From an uncultured Clostridia bacterium (GTDB lineage: Bacteria > Bacillota > Clostridia > Oscillospirales > CAG-382): a DNA stretch of 13,730 bases. The position numbers and the translations under genes were made by a program. Location: NCBI GenBank assembly GCA_947305675.1, contig CAMZED010000035.1, positions 1-13,730 of the forward strand, read 5' to 3'. This document shows, piece by piece, positions 12,993-13,730 of this stretch. How positions within the stretch are numbered: the first letter of the stretch is position 1; each line of letters starts with the position of its first letter. Under the pieces are notes generated by a model that was not told where the DNA came from, searched no databases, and worked only from the letters and a program-made list of their open reading frames with translations.

Positions 12993-13011
12993 TGAATTTT
13001 CCTCCTTCCGC

Positions 13012-13641
13012 TTACTTTACGGTGTTGCGAAGGTAAACGATCCCGCCTCTGGACCCGGGAACCGCGCCTTTTACGGCGATAAGGTTGTTGTCCGGATCGA
13101 TCTTTACGATCTCGAGGTTGAGCATTGTTACCTGTTCGTTACCGTACTGGCCTGCCATCTTCTTGTTTTTGAAGATGCGGGACGGATCGCTGTTAGCGCC
13201 CATCGAACCGGCCTGGCGGTGTACGGGGCCGGTACCGTGAGTCATTCTTAACCTGTGGCAGCCCCATCTTTTGATAACGCCGGAATATCCGCGGCCTTTG
13301 GTGATGCCGGTGATATCGACCTTTTCGCCGACCTCGAAAGTGTCGGCAGTGAGAACGTCGCCCACGTTAAGAGCGGAGCAATCGTCCAAACGGAATTCCT
13401 TGAGGTACTTTTTGAAAGAAACCTGAGCCTTTTCGAAAACGCCTTTTTCCGGCTTGTTCAGTTTTCTTTCGGCGATGTCGGAAAAGCCCAGCTGAACTGC
13501 TTCATAGCCGTTCTTTTCGTTCGTTCTTTTCTGAACGACAACGCACGGTCCTGCGTTGATGACAGTTACCGGAATGACTTTGCCCTTCTCATCGAAGATC
13601 TGAGTCATACCGAGTTTTCTGCCAATGAGTCCTTTTTTCAT
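13012..13641 (-). CDS. rplC: 50S ribosomal protein uL3
   Basis: uL3 is an early 50S assembly protein whose central finger reaches toward the peptidyl-transferase centre. The 209-aa length is normal. It begins MKKGLIGRKLGMTQIFDEKG and has the finger region ITKGRGYSGVIKRWGCHRLR (113-132), then THGTGPVHRQAGSMGANSDP (134-153), KKMAGQYGNEQVT and KGAVPGSRGG (191-200). The finger has ANSD where E. coli has QNQT, so the glutamine methylated by PrmB in E. coli is absent, as in many Bacillota. The ATG follows AGGAGG with an 8-nt spacer; a 70-nt gap separates it from the probable rpsJ end. Confidence 0.98.
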   Translation of the reverse strand: MKKGLIGRKLGMTQIFDEKGKVIPVTVINAGPCVVVQKRTNEKNGYEAVQLGFSDIAERKLNKPEKGVFEKAQVSFKKYLKEFRLDDCSALNVGDVLTADTFEVGEKVDITGITKGRGYSGVIKRWGCHRLRMTHGTGPVHRQAGSMGANSDPSRIFKNKKMAGQYGNEQVTMLNLEIVKIDPDNNLIAVKGAVPGSRGGIVYLRNTVK

Positions 13642-13665
13642 TGTGATATCCTCCTTAGGTTATTG

Positions 13666-13679
13666 GTTGCCTCGGCAAC
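13666..13679 (-). other. Small hairpin in the gap upstream of rplC
   Basis: The transcript reads GUUGC CGAG GCAAC, a 5-bp stem with a four-base loop (six complementary pairs if the loop closes further), about 9 nt before the rplC Shine-Dalgarno. No U-run follows on either side, so it is not an intrinsic terminator. It lies in the longest gap of the window and may affect rplC initiation or RNA processing; function is unknown. Confidence 0.5.
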
Positions 13680-13711
13680 GTGACCTTATTTTGATACTTG
13701 GTTGTGTTGGC

Positions 13712-13730
13712 TTAGAGTTCAACGTTGAAA
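13712..13730 (-). CDS. rpsJ: Probable 3' end of rpsJ (uS10), partial
   Basis: Only the last six bases-triplets are in the window: the frame reads FNVEL followed by TAA at 13714-13712. Bacterial uS10 often ends in a short acidic/hydrophobic strand, and rpsJ precedes rplC in nearly all bacteria, so the call rests mainly on position. The five residues alone cannot prove it, and no start or domain is visible. uS10 is a 30S head protein that also takes part in transcription antitermination with NusB. Confidence 0.55.

Noticed and set aside
13666..13679. Intrinsic terminator upstream of rplC
   Set aside because: The stem is short and no U-run follows; terminating between rpsJ and rplC would also cut off the operon.
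1..13730. A hidden mobile or defence system inside the operon
   Set aside because: Every long minus-strand gene is a recognised translation or housekeeping gene, the gaps are too short to hold another gene, and composition is uniform with no inverted or target-site repeats seen.

Overview
The window is one uninterrupted ribosomal-protein superoperon on the minus strand. It carries the S10, spc and alpha clusters fused end to end, read from about 13730 down to 1. In order of transcription: the tail of a probable rpsJ, then rplC-rplD-rplW-rplB-rpsS-rplV-rpsC-rplP-rpmC-rpsQ (S10 part); rplN-rplX-rplE-rpsN-rpsH-rplF-rplR-rpsE-rpmD-rplO-secY-adk-map (spc part); then a KOW-domain gene, infA, rpmJ, rpsM, rpsK, rpsD and the first 25 codons of rpoA (alpha part). 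Twenty-eight complete genes and two partial ones fill almost every base. Most gaps are 2-24 nt; the exceptions are 50 nt before rpoA and 70 nt before rplC. I see no tRNA, rRNA, insertion sequence, CRISPR array, intrinsic terminator or convincing internal promoter.

The organism is most likely a member of Bacillota, class Clostridia (inference). Support comes from the adk/map insertion after secY, a KOW-domain gene between map and infA, zinc-type uS14, uL24, bL36 and adenylate kinase, a uL3 of clostridial character, and strong AGGAGG-type ribosome binding sites. rpsD lies between rpsK and rpoA as in Clostridia and E. coli, unlike Bacillus subtilis. Base composition is moderate and uniform, with no sign of transfer.

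The genes work together in making the translation and export machinery: large- and small-subunit proteins, the SecY translocon pore, adenylate kinase, methionine aminopeptidase, initiation factor IF1 and the RNA polymerase alpha subunit.

This is a conserved core locus, and I found no new multi-gene system. The best second-look item is infA. It has no ATG, GTG or TTG start, and its only workable starts are CTG at 1907 or, less likely, ATT at 1910 or 1913. They lie behind a perfect AGGAGG, and the frame is bounded immediately upstream by the in-frame TGA of the KOW gene. Because IF1 works with IF3 in start-codon selection, this suggests a feedback loop like the AUU start of E. coli infC. Smaller oddities are a uL18 that reads 26 nt into rpsE, a uS3 tail with a DRPAR repeat overlapping rplP, a 13-nt Shine-Dalgarno spacer before rpsK, and a small hairpin before rplC.
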